Below are positions 1 to 11,493 of a stretch of 64,000 nt of DNA, one piece after another. The position numbers and the translations under genes are program-made. Under the pieces are notes generated by a model. It saw only the letters and a list, made by a program, of their open reading frames with translations. It ran no database searches and had not been told where the DNA came from. Every line of letters starts with the position of its first letter. Position 1 is the stretch's first letter. The stretch comes from Orychophragmus violaceus (taxonomy: Eukaryota > Streptophyta > Magnoliopsida > Brassicales > Brassicaceae). The DNA lies in the NCBI GenBank assembly GCA_030180135.1, contig CM058234.1:3844001-3908000 (forward strand), written 5' to 3'.

Positions 1-12
1 AGACTAAAGTCT

Positions 13-3000
13 TCAGTTCAGCAGCTTAAGAACACTTAAAGCTGCTTCAAACTTATGAACCGGTATGCTTTTAGTGAGCATATCTGCAGGATTTACTGAT
101 GTGTGTATCTTGACCACTGAAACCTCATCTGCTTCAATCACATCTCTGATGAAGAAAATCTTCCTTCCTATATGCTTTGTCCTTTCATGATAGGTATTGT
201 TCTTTGACAGACAAATCGCAGATTGAGAATCACAGTGAATGATAGCCTTCCCTGCATCAATTCCCATATCATTCAACAACCTACGAATCCACATTGCCTC
301 TTTAACAGCCTATGTAAGAGCAATGAACTCAGCCTCAGTTGTAGATAAGGCTACAATGTGTTGTAAGCTCGACTTCCAGCTCACTGTATTTCCACCCACA
401 ATGAAGACATAGCCACTGATAGATCTCCTTCTATCAAGATCTGCACTGAAATCTGAATCACTATAACCATGGATGCTATGATCACTTCCTTTTCTGTAGA
501 TCAACTTTAGTCCTGTTGAACCTTTCAAGTATCTTAACAACCATTTAACAGCGTCCCAATGCATATCACCAGGCTTGCTCATAAATCTACTGACAATCCC
601 AATAGCATAAGCTACATCTGGACGAGTTCCAACCATTGCATACATCACTGACCCCACAGCACTTGAGTACGGGATCACATCTGTATCAACACCTTCTTGG
701 CCATCTTGAAGAGACTTCAATTTGAAATGTGCACCAATCGGTGTATTCACTGGTTTTGCACCTTCCATATTGAATCTCTTGATCACTTTATCAAGATAGT
801 TGAATTGAGATAGGTACAGCATTCCCTTACTTCTGTCCCTATTTATATCAATTCCAAGAATTCTGCTAGCAGCTCCCATGTCTTTCATCTCAAACTCCTG
901 ACTCAACATACGTTTCAGCTTCACTATCTCTGATTTACTCCTAGAAGCAAGCAGCATGTCATCCACATAGAGTAAAAGGTAAATGAATTCACCTTGACTT
1001 ACTTCTCTGACGTATACACATGAGTCATGTGAGCTTCTGATGAACTTGAGCCCTTTCATAAATGAACAAATCTTCTGTTCCATTGACGTTGGGCTTGTTT
1101 CAACCCGTAAAGGGATTTCTTTAACAGACAGACCTTTTGCTTTGAAGGTTTTACCTCAAACCCCTCTGGTTGCTCCATGTACAGCTTTTGATCAAGCTCA
1201 CCATGCAAGAAGGCCGTTTTTACGTCCATCTGTTCAAGCTCCATGTCTTCTTTAACAACCAGAGACATCAAAATTCTGATTGAGATGTGTTTGACAACTG
1301 GTACAAACACTTCTTGGTAATCGATACCTTCTCTTTGAGAGAAACCTCTTGCTACAAGTCTGGCCTTGAATCTTTCAGGTTCAACACCTGGTATTCCTGG
1401 TTTCTTCTTGTATAACCATCGACAGCCAATGACCTTAACATCCTTTGGTCGATCAACTATTTCCCAGGTATGGTTCTTGCTCAGAGAATTCATCTCTTCT
1501 CTCATACCCTCATACCACTTATCCCATTATTTATCTTTAGTTGCATCATGGTAGCATCTAGGTTCTTCAGTACTTATATCTTCAGCCATTACAAGAGCAA
1601 ACGCAACTTCTGTGTCCTCTGTAATTCTGCTTGGTAACCCAACTTCTGTATAGTCTTCAAACCTCTTGGGTAAGACTATCTCTCTTCTAGCTCTATCTCT
1701 AATGAGATGATAGCTCATTGCACCTTCTGGTGTCATTGGTGCTTGACCAACATCAACTTGATCATCAGAACCTGAGTCACTTTCTTCTTGTGGATTAACT
1801 CCACCTTCATCAAGTCTTCTATCAGTGACTTGTTCAATCACATGTTGATTCCTATTTTCATCAGAATCAACATCATCATCAATATCCAGACCTCTCAGCA
1901 TGGGAACTCCTGAGTTGTGTTGCTGGATATCTTCTGACTTCAGATCCTTATACACTTGATCTTCATGAAAGATGACATTTCTACTCACCACCACCTTTCT
2001 TTCTTCTATAAGCCATATTCTGTAACCTTTGGTCCCTTGAGGATAACCAAGAAAAATACCCTTCAAGGCTCTGGGTTTCAATTTTCCTTGGTCTTGATGA
2101 GCATAAGCAACTGCTCCAAATCTTCTGAGGTGCTTATATCCAGGTTTCCTATTGAGCCATAGATGTTCTGGGACATTATGATCTATTTCTGAGGCTGGAG
2201 AACGGTTTATCAGGTAAGCAGCAGTTGAAGCAGCCTCAGCCCATAACTCCTCTTCAAGCCCTGACTCATTCAACATACACCTGACTTTATCCATCACAGT
2301 CCTGTTCATCCTCTCGGCCACACCATTTTGTTGTGGTGTGTAGACACACGTTCTGTGTCTTTCTATTCCATGTTGAGTACATAACTCATTGAACTTTTGG
2401 TTACAGAATTCAAGGCCGTTATTAGTTCTGAGAATCTTCACTTTCTTCTCTATCTGGTTCTCAACAAGATCCTTCCATTCACAGAATTTACTGAAGGTTT
2501 CATCTTTTGACCTAAGAAACAGAAGCCAAACCTTTCTGGTTTTATCATCAATGATAGAGAGAAAGTACTTCATACCTGACAGTGATGAAGTAACACTTGG
2601 AGAGCCCCAGAGATCAGCATGTAAGTATCCAAGAACATCCTTTGTAAGGTGTTTTCCAACATTGAAGCTGAGTCTCTTAGCTTTTCCCATCACACAATGT
2701 TCACAAAAGGATAGCTCTTTGACCTAATTTCTTGTGAGCAATCCTTTACCAGTCAGAATCTTCATACCATTTATGCTCAGATGTCCCAGCCTGCTGTGCC
2801 ATAAAGCCGTTCTGTCATTTGAGAGTTCTGAGTTGCAGTTTTCACCATGCACTGTTCTTCCATTCAGCACATACAAACCATTCTGAAGTTTGCCTTTCAA
2901 TGCCAGCTTCTTATTCTTATAAAAACTTATGTCACCATCTCCACCTTCATGGGTATAACCCAATTTATCCAAGGTGCCTGTCGAGATCAAGTTTCTCCTG

Positions 3001-4142
3001 AGGTTTGGAACATACCTCACATTTTTAAGAATTATGATGGATCCTCCATAAGCTTTTATCTTCACTGATCCGCTGCCTTTAGCCTCAACCGTATGATCAT
3101 CACCAAGTAGAATCATTGTGCTTACATTCTCATTAAACTCTGAGAACCATTCCCTTCTTGACGTCATATGGTATGTACAGCCGGAATCTATGATCCACTG
3201 ATCACGAGCTTCTTGCGCTGTTACATTCAAAGCTTCAGAATATACCAGCTTCTCGGTGATTACACCTGCTTCACCATCAGTGTCAGTCTGATGTTTCTTC
3301 TTCCTGGCATAACAGTCCTTCTTAACATGACTTTCCTTTTTACAGAACCAGCAAGTCAGTCTGGTCTTTGAGTTTGACCTGCTCTTTCCTCGGTCCTTCT
3401 TGTTCTTGGACCCCTGAGTAGTTGATCTACCACTTTCTTCTGTATACAAGCTAGCTGCTTGGCCTTTATCAGTTCTGCGAGTCTCAGTAATCTCTCGTTC
3501 TTTAGACCTTGCTGCAGAGATAATATCTTCCAATGTCAATGTATCTCTACCATACTTCAAAGTATGTTTTAGCTGGTCAAAGCTTGATGTAAGGGATGTC
3601 AAGAACAAGATAGCCTGGACTTCATCTGTCACTACGACATCGTAATTGCTCAACTCAGTCACGATCTTCAAGAAATCATCCATTGTTTGATCAACAGTCT
3701 TAGATTCCGACATCTTGAACGTATAGAACATCAGCTGTAGATGGATCCTATTTGGTAACGAACACTCAGTGTACAAGCGATCTAATAGAGTCCACATATC
3801 AGCTGCAGTAGTACAGTGTTTGATCTTTCGCAAAACTTGATTCCCAATGTTCGCAACTATCAATCCTACTGCTTTCTCATTCTGTTCTATCTTTTCAGGA
3901 TCAGGTACTACCTTAGTGCGGATTTCAGAAGACTGTTTCTCATCTCCTGAAACAAGTTCCGCTTCTTCAGTCTTTGAAATCGGAACTTCCTTCGTCAGAT
4001 TGTTGTCAAACAGCATGTGCTTAATCTTGTGCATTCCGAAGTGAGCGAGTATCTGAATCTTCCATAATGAGAAGTCACCTTCTCCATCGAATCGATCCAC
4101 ATCGATCTTGGAACTCGCCATGAGCTCTTTCTCCTTCGCCAT
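13..4142 (-). pseudogene. E1 gag-pol polyprotein, decayed
   Basis: Single ancestral Copia polyprotein. The start is taken as the ATG at 4142, just after the primer binding site; the open frame extends into the LTR only by chance. Visible in order: gag with DRFDGEGDFSLWK near the N terminus; a CCHC knuckle beginning CWFCKKESHVKKDC; protease WIIDSGCTYH; integrase HSRLGHLS...FCEHCVMGK with a YTPQQNGVAERMNRT block; RT with YVDDMLLA; RNase H ending at 13. It is broken by nonsense codons at 2724-2726 and 1527-1529, a frameshift within about 1056-1083 in RT, and a nonsense codon at 310-312. The frames on either side of each break continue the same protein, so these are point lesions, not separate genes. 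It is not expected to be autonomous. Confidence 0.9.
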
Positions 4143-4152
4143 CAATAACCGA

Positions 4153-4165
4153 GGCTCTGATACCA
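4153..4165 (-). other. E1 primer binding site (initiator Met tRNA type)
   Basis: The minus strand reads TGGTATCAGAGCC, the standard plant Copia primer site complementary to the 3' end of initiator methionine tRNA. It lies three bases inside the LTR edge at 4169 and ten bases before the gag ATG. Confidence 0.85.
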
Positions 4166-4168
4166 CTC

Positions 4169-4622
4169 TGTTACGAATTGAGCTGAATATCTTGTCAAGA
4201 ATTGAACCCACAATCTCACACAACTCAATCACTCCTCAAGAACTCAATATGAACTCACACTTGCAGAAATTAAGAACACAAGAATTTGGTAACCCGGTTC
4301 AATCCAATCGGAATGATTGAATCTACGTCCGGAGCTGATTCACTTCAGCAACTCACAAGAACAAACGTTTACAACAGAAGAATGCTCTCAACTCTCGAGT
4401 GTTTACAATTCTCTCTCAAATTCTCAAATGAAAAAGAATCAGAATGAATCGCATATGCGATGAAGAAGATAACAAAGTATATAAGCCGTTGAAACCTTCT
4501 ACTGCAGATAGAGTGTTTCACTAATCTTCTTCTGGTTCACCAAACAATCCGTATAAGAGCTTAACCGCCTTAAATCACACTGATTTAACCAAACCCGCTA
4601 AACCAGACTGAAATCAGAAACA
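4169..4622 (-). repeat. E1 5' LTR
   Basis: The plus strand begins TGTTACGAATTG next to the primer site and ends ...CAGAAACA where MATH-gene exon sequence resumes, giving 454 bp with TG...CA ends. The partner LTR is outside the window, so the right edge could be off by a few bases. Confidence 0.7.
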
Positions 4623-4821
4623 TCTCATGACAGAGATGCTTCCCCAATCACTTCAGGAGCGCCTCTCTGATGAAGACCTGGTGGAAGCAAAGATTGCGCT
4701 GACATGCTTGAAAAAGGCAGGTTTTAAGGTGGATTGGTTGGAGAAGAGTCTGGTCCAAGCCAAAGAAAACAAGAGAGGAGAGTGTCCGGGGAATTTGTCA
4801 GCCGACAAAGCTCCTCAATAA
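4623..4821 (+). pseudogene. M1: MATH/coiled-coil gene 3' exon fragment cut by E1
   Basis: The translation starting MTEMLPQSLQERLSDEDL and running through KKAGFKVDWLEKSL aligns with the last exon of M2 and M4 (LIETLCQPPQDLTKDDL... AGFKVDWLEKKL). It is the start of the C-terminal coiled-coil region. Sequence left of 4623 is E1, so the exon was interrupted in the middle of its coding sequence. The 5' part of the gene, if it survives, lies beyond the left end of the window. The end is also abnormal: the usual coiled coil finishing in (S/P)LSFDDVV is missing and the frame runs out at 4821, which suggests an internal deletion or frameshift. Confidence 0.8.
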
Positions 4822-5102
4822 ATTGTGTTTGTAATATGAAAACTGAGTGACGAGAAAAACAGAGTATCCACATCTAAATAAATTGTTTTCCTACATACGA
4901 TTTTAATCATATACCCTGGTGAATCGTGATGTATTGGGAAACTATTAATCATTTATGAGACATTTATATTACGAATAGTTACTCTTGCTTTGTATTAACT
5001 TGCGTGCCCCAGTAGTTACTCTAGCTTTGTACTATTAACTTGCATGCACCAGTAGTTAAATTGTTTTCTTTATTTTAAGCTCTTGGTAACTACTTATGCT
5101 CG
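4822..5102. other. Intergenic DNA downstream of M1
   Basis: AT-rich spacer with a short duplicated phrase (GTAGTTACTCTTGCTTTGTA at about 4975 and 5013, one base different). No gene seen. Confidence 0.6.
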
Positions 5103-5110
5103 TTTGTGTC

Positions 5111-5812
5111 TAGGTTTGGGCCAAAAAACCGGAACCGACCAAAAGTTTGGTTTGGTATCGATTCCGGTTCGATATGACGAACCGATTATCCGAACATACA
5201 TATATATATTTATGGGGGTGTATTGAACTATGGATTTTAAAAGATTTTGAGATTTTCTTAAAATTTCCTGTTATTCAACTTGATTTTAAAATGTCTTCCC
5301 CAATCCAGTGTTATTGAACATGAGATTTATTTAAAATCACTCAAAATCATTTACAATTCTCTGTTATTCAAACAACAATTTGTTAAAATCATATCAAATC
5401 CACTGTTATTGAAAATGTTTTAAGTATTGAGATTTTAATGTCTGCAGAAGATTTTAGAAGACTTTCTTAGTTAAAAGTACAAAGATCCAAATCTCAAGTA
5501 TTTTATTTACATTTCGGGTAATTTATTGACATATCGGGTTTCGATTCAGGTATTTCTTTAGTCATTTCGGGTACTTTTACATAAAATTTTAACATTTCGA
5601 GTAAAATTTTGACATTTCGGGTATGAAATATCTGGAACCGATAAGACCCGAATTTTTTTGGTATTTTAAGGTTCTTCAACTTATATACCCGAACCGACCC
5701 GAAATCAACTATAACCGAACCGGAACCAGACCGAGAAACAATAGATACCCATTGAATCCTAAATTTCTGAACCCGAAATACGGGTAACCGAATACCCAAT
5801 ATCGCAGGCCTA
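5111..5812. mobile_element. Non-autonomous hAT-type element (MITE), 702 bp
   Basis: Ends are TAGGTTTGGGCC on the left and, reading inward from the right, TAGGCCTGCGAT. They are flanked by a perfect 8-bp duplication TTTGTGTC (5103-5110 and 5813-5820), the size expected for hAT transposase. Subterminal DNA is full of ACCGGAACCGA/CCCGAA-type repeats on both flanks. The centre (about 5209-5500) differs: it is AT-rich with repeated GTTATTGAA/AAAATC phrases starting GGGGGTGTATTGAAC. It may be a second, nested and decayed insertion, but I could not find its other end. No transposase is present. Confidence 0.8.
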
Positions 5813-5820
5813 TTTGTGTC

Positions 5821-6143
5821 TTTGTTTCGAAACGAGAGTTCTTCTAAACTTATGAAAGTAAAGTACATATGTCTAGTCTCTTGATGAACAAACAATGTAT
5901 TTGTGTCTTAAATATGGCTTGCTACACGAAGAGTCACGGTCAAACAAGTGACTGCCATCAAATCCATCAGTCCGTAGTTAAGACAATATCAAGTGGCTAT
6001 TCGCATTCGTTAATTTTATCAACCTTGCATGTATATATAGCCTCGTTGTCTCTATTTTTTATCATACAGTAATGCAAAACTAAAGTATCGATCCTACCTT
6101 TACACTTCTAGTTTTGATTGCAAGATAATTCTCCATCACATCA
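5821..6143 (+). promoter_or_regulatory. M2 upstream region with likely TATA box at 6031-6039
   Basis: GTATATATAG lies about 105 bp before the M2 ATG (6144), a plausible distance for a plant TATA box plus a short 5' UTR. Nothing else in this stretch looks like a gene. Confidence 0.4.
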
Positions 6144-7784
6144 ATGGCAAACCAAGGTGATGATAAGAAGTTTGGCTGGGTGATTAAGAATTTCTTCTCA
6201 CTTAAGAGATGGTGTTACTCTGTTCCATTCGTGATTGGTGGATGCAAATGGTAAACCTTGTTTTGTTAAGTAATGTTAAAGTCAATCTTATCCACAGTGT
6301 TGATGAATTGTCTTTTGCTTTTTGTTCGAGTAGGCGTCTTGGTGCATTTCTCCAGTTAGACAAGGTTGGTTACTTCCCTCTGTATCTTGAAGTTTGTGAT
6401 CGTAAATCAATCCCTTCTGGATGGAGAAGACTCGCTAAAGTTCGTCTAAGTATTGTGAATCAACGTTCTGAAGAACTCTCATTACTTAAAGGTGATCATA
6501 TTTTATTGAAATGATTTCAAGAGTCCTCTTATCCTGATCACTATCCGTGACTGTATATGTGTGTTCTTGATGTTACAGAAACTGAGCAATGGTTTGATGA
6601 GGAAGCTTTCTACTGCAAATTTGTATTTTCAAATACCGACGATGGAGTATTTATTGTAGATGGAGAATGTTAGGATCCCACATCGGATGTATGAAGGGAC
6701 CAACACTAATATATAAAGGGTTAGGGCCAATCCACTCATTGCCAATTGGTTTTGAGTTGGAAGCCCATAATTAAACCCAAATTAACATGGTATCAAAGCC
6801 TCGTTTAACCCAAGTAGGGTGGCCCAAAAAGGGTTTACTATCGGTCCTAAAGTGGGATTCGGTTCGAGATGGGCCGATAAGAGCCATCATCTCGAGGGGG
6901 CGTGTTAGGATCCCACATCGGATGTATGAAGGGACCAACACTAATATATAAAGGGTTAGGGCCAATCCACTCATTGCCAATTGGTTTTGAGTTGGAAGCC
7001 CATAATTAAACCCAAATTAACAGAGAACTTAAGATTGTTGCCGAGGTTGATGTTCTTGAAGTTATTGGGAAACTAGATGTTCTTGAAGAGACAACTCAAG
7101 ATTTAGAGGAATTTAATTATGGTCCAGAGGCTGTTGGTTTTCTCATGGAGAATCAAAACGTAATGGATGTCAATGGGTTTCAAATTCAACCTCACCAGGT
7201 AAGAAGTTTTAAGAATGGTATTCTATTCAGCATCAATGCAATAAAGATGCGACTAAGTTTCCCTCACTATGGCCTGATCAGTTTCTTGATGTACACGCAA
7301 TTAAATTTGCAAATATATTACTCTGCTTTATAAATCTATTTTCTTACTCTCACAGGTAAATTCTGTGAGCCGTATATTTGAAAAACATCCAGGAATTGCA
7401 TCAGAAGTTCGTCCTAAGAATCCACATCTTAAGTCAGCTTACATGAATTTCCTCCTCGGTCTGATCGAGACATTGTGCCAGCCACCTCAGGATCTTACCA
7501 AAGATGATCTAGGACAGGTACATGTTGCATTGGTATGCATGATGTATGCAGGGTTTAAGGTTGATTGGTTGGAGAAAAAGTTGGACCAAGTGTCGGAAAG
7601 GAAGAAGAAAGAGGAGGCTAGTGCGGTCCGGCTGAAAGAAATGGAGGAAATGCTTCAGCAATATAAGCAAAAAGAGTTAACTGAATTGAAGCGGAAGTGG
7701 GCGGACATGGAAGCTCTAGTGGACAAGGAGAAAGCAGAGGTGTCCTACGCTAGATCTCGTCTCTCTTTCGATGATGTTGTTTGA
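6144..7784 (+). pseudogene. M2: MATH and coiled-coil protein gene, disrupted by a TRIM
   Basis: Four exons with GT...AG introns: 6144-6250, 6334-6491, 6579-7198 (containing the TRIM) and 7356-7784. Exons 1 to 3 give a MATH (TRAF-like) domain: KKFGWVIKNFFSL, CKWRLGAF, YFPLYLEVCD, GWRRLAKVRLSIVNQ, EQWFDEEAF, and LKIVAEVDVLEVIGKLD at its end. Exon 4 gives the family's conserved block (SRIFEKHPGIASEVRPKN) and a basic coiled coil ending LSFDDVV. Without the TRIM and one copy of its target duplication the exons total 954 nt, exactly the length of M4. With it, the frame stops inside the LTR (GAA TGT TAG), so the protein would be cut within the MATH domain. The family is implicated in restricting long-distance potyvirus movement (RTM3); the role of this copy is unknown. 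Confidence 0.85.
6668..7022 (+). mobile_element. TRIM (miniature LTR retrotransposon), 355 bp
   Basis: Two 120-bp LTRs (6668-6787 and 6903-7022) look identical base for base, start TGTTAGGATCCCACATCGG and end AAATTAACA. The left LTR is followed at once by TGGTATCAAAGCC, a Met-tRNA-type primer site. The right LTR is preceded by a purine tract (CGAGGGGGCG). The 5-bp duplication GAGAA flanks the element (6663-6667 and 7023-7027). The internal part is 115 bp with no coding capacity. Identical LTRs point to a very recent insertion. It sits inside exon 3 of M2. Confidence 0.93.
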
Positions 7785-8296
7785 TGTTATTGAGGATCCA
7801 TTCTCTTGGGATTTGTTTTTTATGTTTTGGTTTTTAAAATATGTTTTCTTTGCATGGGAGTTAAAGACTTGTGACAGAAGTTATTGCATACTATTAAAGA
7901 ATCTTTTTTGGTTCAATCTGTTGACTTGAATTTAGGTTTCGGAATGAGATTCCTCTAAAACTTAAGGAAGCTAAAAATATTCTGTATTAAAGGAATTTGT
8001 TGCATTAATTCTCTTGCCGCAAAAGTAATGTCTGTTGTGTGTGACACACGGCAAATAAGTGTCTCAATTAGATGAACAACATTAATATCTCATTGCTTGT
8101 TCAATTTTACCATTTATTAATTTTGTTATTATAACAAGAATATCAAGTCGCAAATGCATGTATTTTGTTTACATCTCCCTCTTAACTCTGCAAATAAATA
8201 TCATCTATGGTCTCTATTCCTTTCTGCAAGACTGCAAATCTGAAGGTTAATCAATCCTCAACTAAACATTTCCAGTTTTAAAAGAAAGTGGTGTTA
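7785..8296. other. Intergenic DNA between M2 and M3
   Basis: AT-rich spacer holding the M2 3' end and the M3 promoter. No further gene, repeat or MATH exon is visible, so M3 did not simply lose its MATH exons to a visible insertion. Confidence 0.5.
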
Positions 8297-8920
8297 ATGG
8301 TGAGGAATACAGAGAGTAGTGAATCTAGCGATGACGAACAGAGTTATTCATCTTCATCTGAAGAATGGTCCAAGTCAACGGATGATGCTGATGAAATTGT
8401 TGAAGTCAATGGGTTTCAGGTTCTTGCATCGCAGGTGATAAATCAAGAAATTATATAAATAAATATCAATTTTAATTGTGTAAAACAACGAGTTGACACT
8501 TATTGTTTCGCATAGGTCAACCAAGTGATGGCAATATTTAATAAACATCCAGACATGGCATCAGATTTCAGTTTAAAGAACCAACAGCTCAGAAACGCTT
8601 ACATGGGTGTTCTTCTCAACCTAATTATGACACTGTGCCAGTCTCCCAAAGATCTGACAATGGAGGATCTAAACAAAGCAGACCGGACGGTTTTAGATCT
8701 GACAAAAGCTGGCTTGAAGTTGCATTGGTTGCGTCAGAAACTGGACGAAGCTTTACTGAAGAAGGAGAAAAAACGGACCATTGGGGCACGGATCAGATTA
8801 CTTGAGGAACAAGTCAAGAAGAGAAAGCTGACTTTGTCGGATTTAGAATCTGATCTGAAGAAACAGAAAGCTGCAGCTTTGGCTGCTGAAACTCCATTTC
8901 ATTTCAATGATATTGTTTGA
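8297..8920 (+). CDS. M3: short coiled-coil member of the MATH/CC family, no MATH domain
   Basis: Two exons, 8297-8434 and 8516-8920, with a GT...AG intron, encode about 180 aa. The start ATG at 8297 opens an acidic, serine-rich head (MVRNTESSESSDDEQSYSSSSEE), followed by VEVNGFQVLASQ, the linker found at the end of MATH exon 3 in M2 and M4. Exon 2 carries NQVMAIFNKHPDMASDFS and a lysine-rich coiled coil ending FHFNDIV. The protein therefore keeps the linker and C-terminal half but has no MATH domain, and no MATH exons are visible upstream. The reading frame is clean. It could be an expressed half-protein able to pair with full-length relatives, or a young pseudogene; expression data would decide. 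Confidence 0.7.
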
Positions 8921-9701
8921 ATGAAAGTCGAAGCTCTTAATTTGTAATTCTTGCAGTGGACTCTTATTTTAAAATTTGTCTTATTTTGTGTCTCAGAGTA
9001 CATGTGATTAGTGTTTTCGTTTATAAACCATCCATACCTAATATAATCATACTGTTTTAATGACACAGGCTCCTCCACATGGGGCTGCGCGAACTCAAAC
9101 CCATCTGCCACAAATAATGACACAGGCTCCTCCACACGGGAAGACCTTAATCTAAGAACCCTTCCTTTATGTTTAATGGAAGTCACTAGCTTAGGCGACT
9201 CGTTTTCTTTTTTCCTACTGGGCCGGTCTTTTCGGCCCAAGTCAATTTCATTAAAAGTCCCGTAAATATTTTCTCATGCGAAACGTTTTGAGTTTCTAAT
9301 TAGGGTTGCGTTTTTCTCCCAGGTAGATCCTTAACCACTGATCATTCAACTGATTGATTTCTTTTCTCTGTTTGTTATGTGGATTATGGTCATTCGATTA
9401 AAATTTGAAATCGAACAGTATTGTACCACCTTGTAGAATCTCTATATTAGGGTTTTGTTTGCTTGAAAATTTGTTGCTTGACTGTTCGATTTACAGTATT
9501 AGCTTTGTTATTCTAAGTGACTTAAAATCTAAGTGCTGGCGTTGAGGTTTTTCCTTGAGTGAGCTAAGGGTCTCACATTAGTATATAAACCCTAGAACAA
9601 ATGATATTCGACTTAATATTGTTTTCTCTTAAATTAATTATTCGCAAAATGGTTTTTTATTCTAGGGTTTGATTGCAGAGAAGGAGTGTTCATCAAGATC
9701 A
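8921..9701 (+). promoter_or_regulatory. M3-M4 spacer; M4 promoter with TATA box at 9582-9589
   Basis: TATATAAA at 9582-9589 lies 112 bp before the M4 ATG. About 9058-9079 and 9115-9136 hold a direct repeat (AATGACACAGGCTCCTCCAC), 57 bp apart. The long minus-strand frame here (8899-9240) has no recognisable protein character and is not called. Confidence 0.45.
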
Positions 9702-11493
9702 ATGGGGAAGGAAGTTGATAACAAGTTCACTTGGGTGATTAAGAATTTCTGCTCTTTACAATCGAAGCCAATTTATTCTGAAAAATTCGTTGTTGGTGGC
9801 TGCAGATGGTAGGAAGATTTTATACTGATTTTTTGTCCCCCTTTTTTTTTTACTGATTTTAATTCCCTCTGTTGTTCTTGAAGGCGTCTTTTAGCTTTTC
9901 CTAAAGGAAATGGTGTTGAGTGTTTGTCTCTGTATCTGGACGTTGCTGGTAGTGATTCATTGCCCGATGGATGGACAAGACGAGCAGAACTGAGCTTAAG
10001 TATAGTGAATCAAGTTTCTCAAGAACTCTCCGTAACTAAAGGTGATTGTTTCTACACACCGTCCACTACTTGATATTTGTTGTCGAATAGTTTCAAGTTG
10101 TTACAGCTCTTGTCTCCAAATTACACCTAAAATAATCATTTAGAAAGTAACAATGCTACTGTACTGGAGTTATATGTTGCCCGAGCATGTTTGAGCTTGG
10201 TTTGTTTAGACTGGTTTCAAAGTTTATTGTTAACACAAATGTTCAAGTATCATGACATGAAGCATAGCTCATGTATGGCTTTATTTGATGTGAAATCAAT
10301 GATAAGATGTAGTTTATTTCTTACAGTAACTGAACACTGGTTTGATGCGAGGAACCGCGACTGGGGCTTTACATCAATGTTTTCACTTGAAAAAATTCAT
10401 GATAAAGATTGTGGATTTCTGGTAAACGGAGAGCTCAAGATTGTTGCTGAGGTAGATGTTCTTGAAGTTATTGGAAAACTAGATGTACCAGATGAAACTG
10501 AAGAGAGCGAGTTAGAGGAAGATGATGGTGCGGAGTCTAGTGATTTTCTTGAGACTTCTGCAAATGAAAGCGTGGACGTTAATGGCTTTCAAGTTCTTCC
10601 TTCACAGGTATTAAATCAATAATGGTGCGAACGTTTTTGTTACTTCATATAAATTTCAACCACAAAAGACAGGATTGCGTTCGTCGTTTTGGTAAAGTAA
10701 TGTCTAGTAGGGTTCCGCCAAGCTGGGTTAGATTCGGGTTGACCACCGGAGCTTTCACATGGGCTCTCCTGCCGTAAAATTAGTTGGCTAAACCGACTAA
10801 TATTTAAAAAAATATTCTATGATTCAGTTCCTTTTGTTACTAATAGGAAGAAGATTTTGTTTTCTGTTTTGCAAATATCTCCTGAAGTATGAGAAGATAA
10901 CTAATATACTTAGTATATAAAAAGAAATCCTGAAATTTTCTTGATATATTTATGAGTGAGTTGCAGAATATGAGGTAAACTGGAATAATGAAGAATGCTG
11001 TGGTCTGCGTTGAGTGTTTTCAAGTCTCTGATAACTTCACCGTGAATATTAGGTTTTACTTTATTCATCCTTTATTAACTTGCAGGTGGAATCCGTGAGC
11101 CGTATATTTAAAAGACACCCTGACATTGCATCACAGTTCCGTCCAAAGAATCAGCATCTGAGGACAGCGTACATCAACGCTCTCCTCAGCCTAATCAAGA
11201 CGCTGTGTCAGCAGTCGACACAGGAACTCTCCATGGATGATCTGACAGACGCATTTTCAGTTCTTACCTACATGACAGATGCAGGGTTGAATTTGGATTG
11301 GTTGGAAGAGAAACTGGATGAAATGCTAGACAAGAAGAGGAACGAGGAAGCTGGTGCGATAAGGGTGCAAGAGATAGAGGAAGAGTTGAAGGATTTGAAG
11401 CAGAAGTGCTCAAACCTGGAAGCTCAGCTGGAGAAGGAGAAGGTAGATGTGTCTGTGGCCAGAGCTCCTCTATCATTCGATGATGTTGTTTGA
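9702..11493 (+). CDS. M4: intact MATH and coiled-coil domain protein
   Basis: Four exons, 9702-9808, 9884-10041, 10327-10607 and 11086-11493, total 954 nt or 317 aa, all with GT...AG introns. Residues 1 to about 130 form the MATH domain: NKFTWVIKNFCSLQSKPIYS, GCRWRLLAFPKGNG, SLYLDVAGSD, GWTRRAELSLSIVNQ, EHWFDARNRDWGFTSMFSL, and FLVNGELKIVAEVDVLEVIG. An acidic linker (ETEESELEEDDGAESS) precedes VDVNGFQVLPSQ. The last exon has SRIFKRHPDIASQFRPKNQH, a helical segment, and a coiled coil ending PLSFDDVV. The ATG follows CATCAAGATCA and has a TATA box 112 bp upstream. Known MATH/CC proteins of Arabidopsis include RTM3, which blocks systemic potyvirus movement; a role here is inference. It is the only member in the window that is both full-length and undamaged. 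Confidence 0.85.

Larger units (their letters stand above)
1..4622 (-). mobile_element. Ty1/copia LTR retrotransposon E1, 3' end beyond the window
   Basis: Copia element read on the minus strand. From right to left it has a 5' LTR (4169-4622), a primer binding site directly inside it, gag, protease, integrase, reverse transcriptase and RNase H, ending at base 13. Its 3' LTR lies left of the window. The order protease, integrase, RT is the Copia order. The right edge joins a MATH/coiled-coil exon (M1), so E1 inserted into coding DNA. The 3' LTR and left target duplication are out of view, so the right boundary rests on the TG...CA rule and on where exon homology resumes. Confidence 0.9.

Noticed and set aside
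4153..4165. tRNA-like sequences (TGGTATCAGAGCC and similar)
   Set aside because: They are retrotransposon primer sites next to LTRs; no tRNA cloverleaf surrounds any of them.
5209..5500. Complete nested Harbinger-type MITE
   Set aside because: GGGGGTGTATTGAAC looks like an end, but no matching inverted end or TAA/TTA duplication was found.
5503..5895. 130-aa minus-strand frame
   Set aside because: It runs across the subterminal CCGAA repeats and right edge of a MITE.
6669..7023. TRIM spliced out as an intron (GT at 6669, AG at 7022-7023)
   Set aside because: Such splicing would leave GAA TAG in frame, so it would not restore the M2 protein. Other splice pairs are possible but not visible.
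8899..9240. 113-aa minus-strand frame between M3 and M4
   Set aside because: It overlaps the end of M3, contains a short direct repeat and shows no domain.
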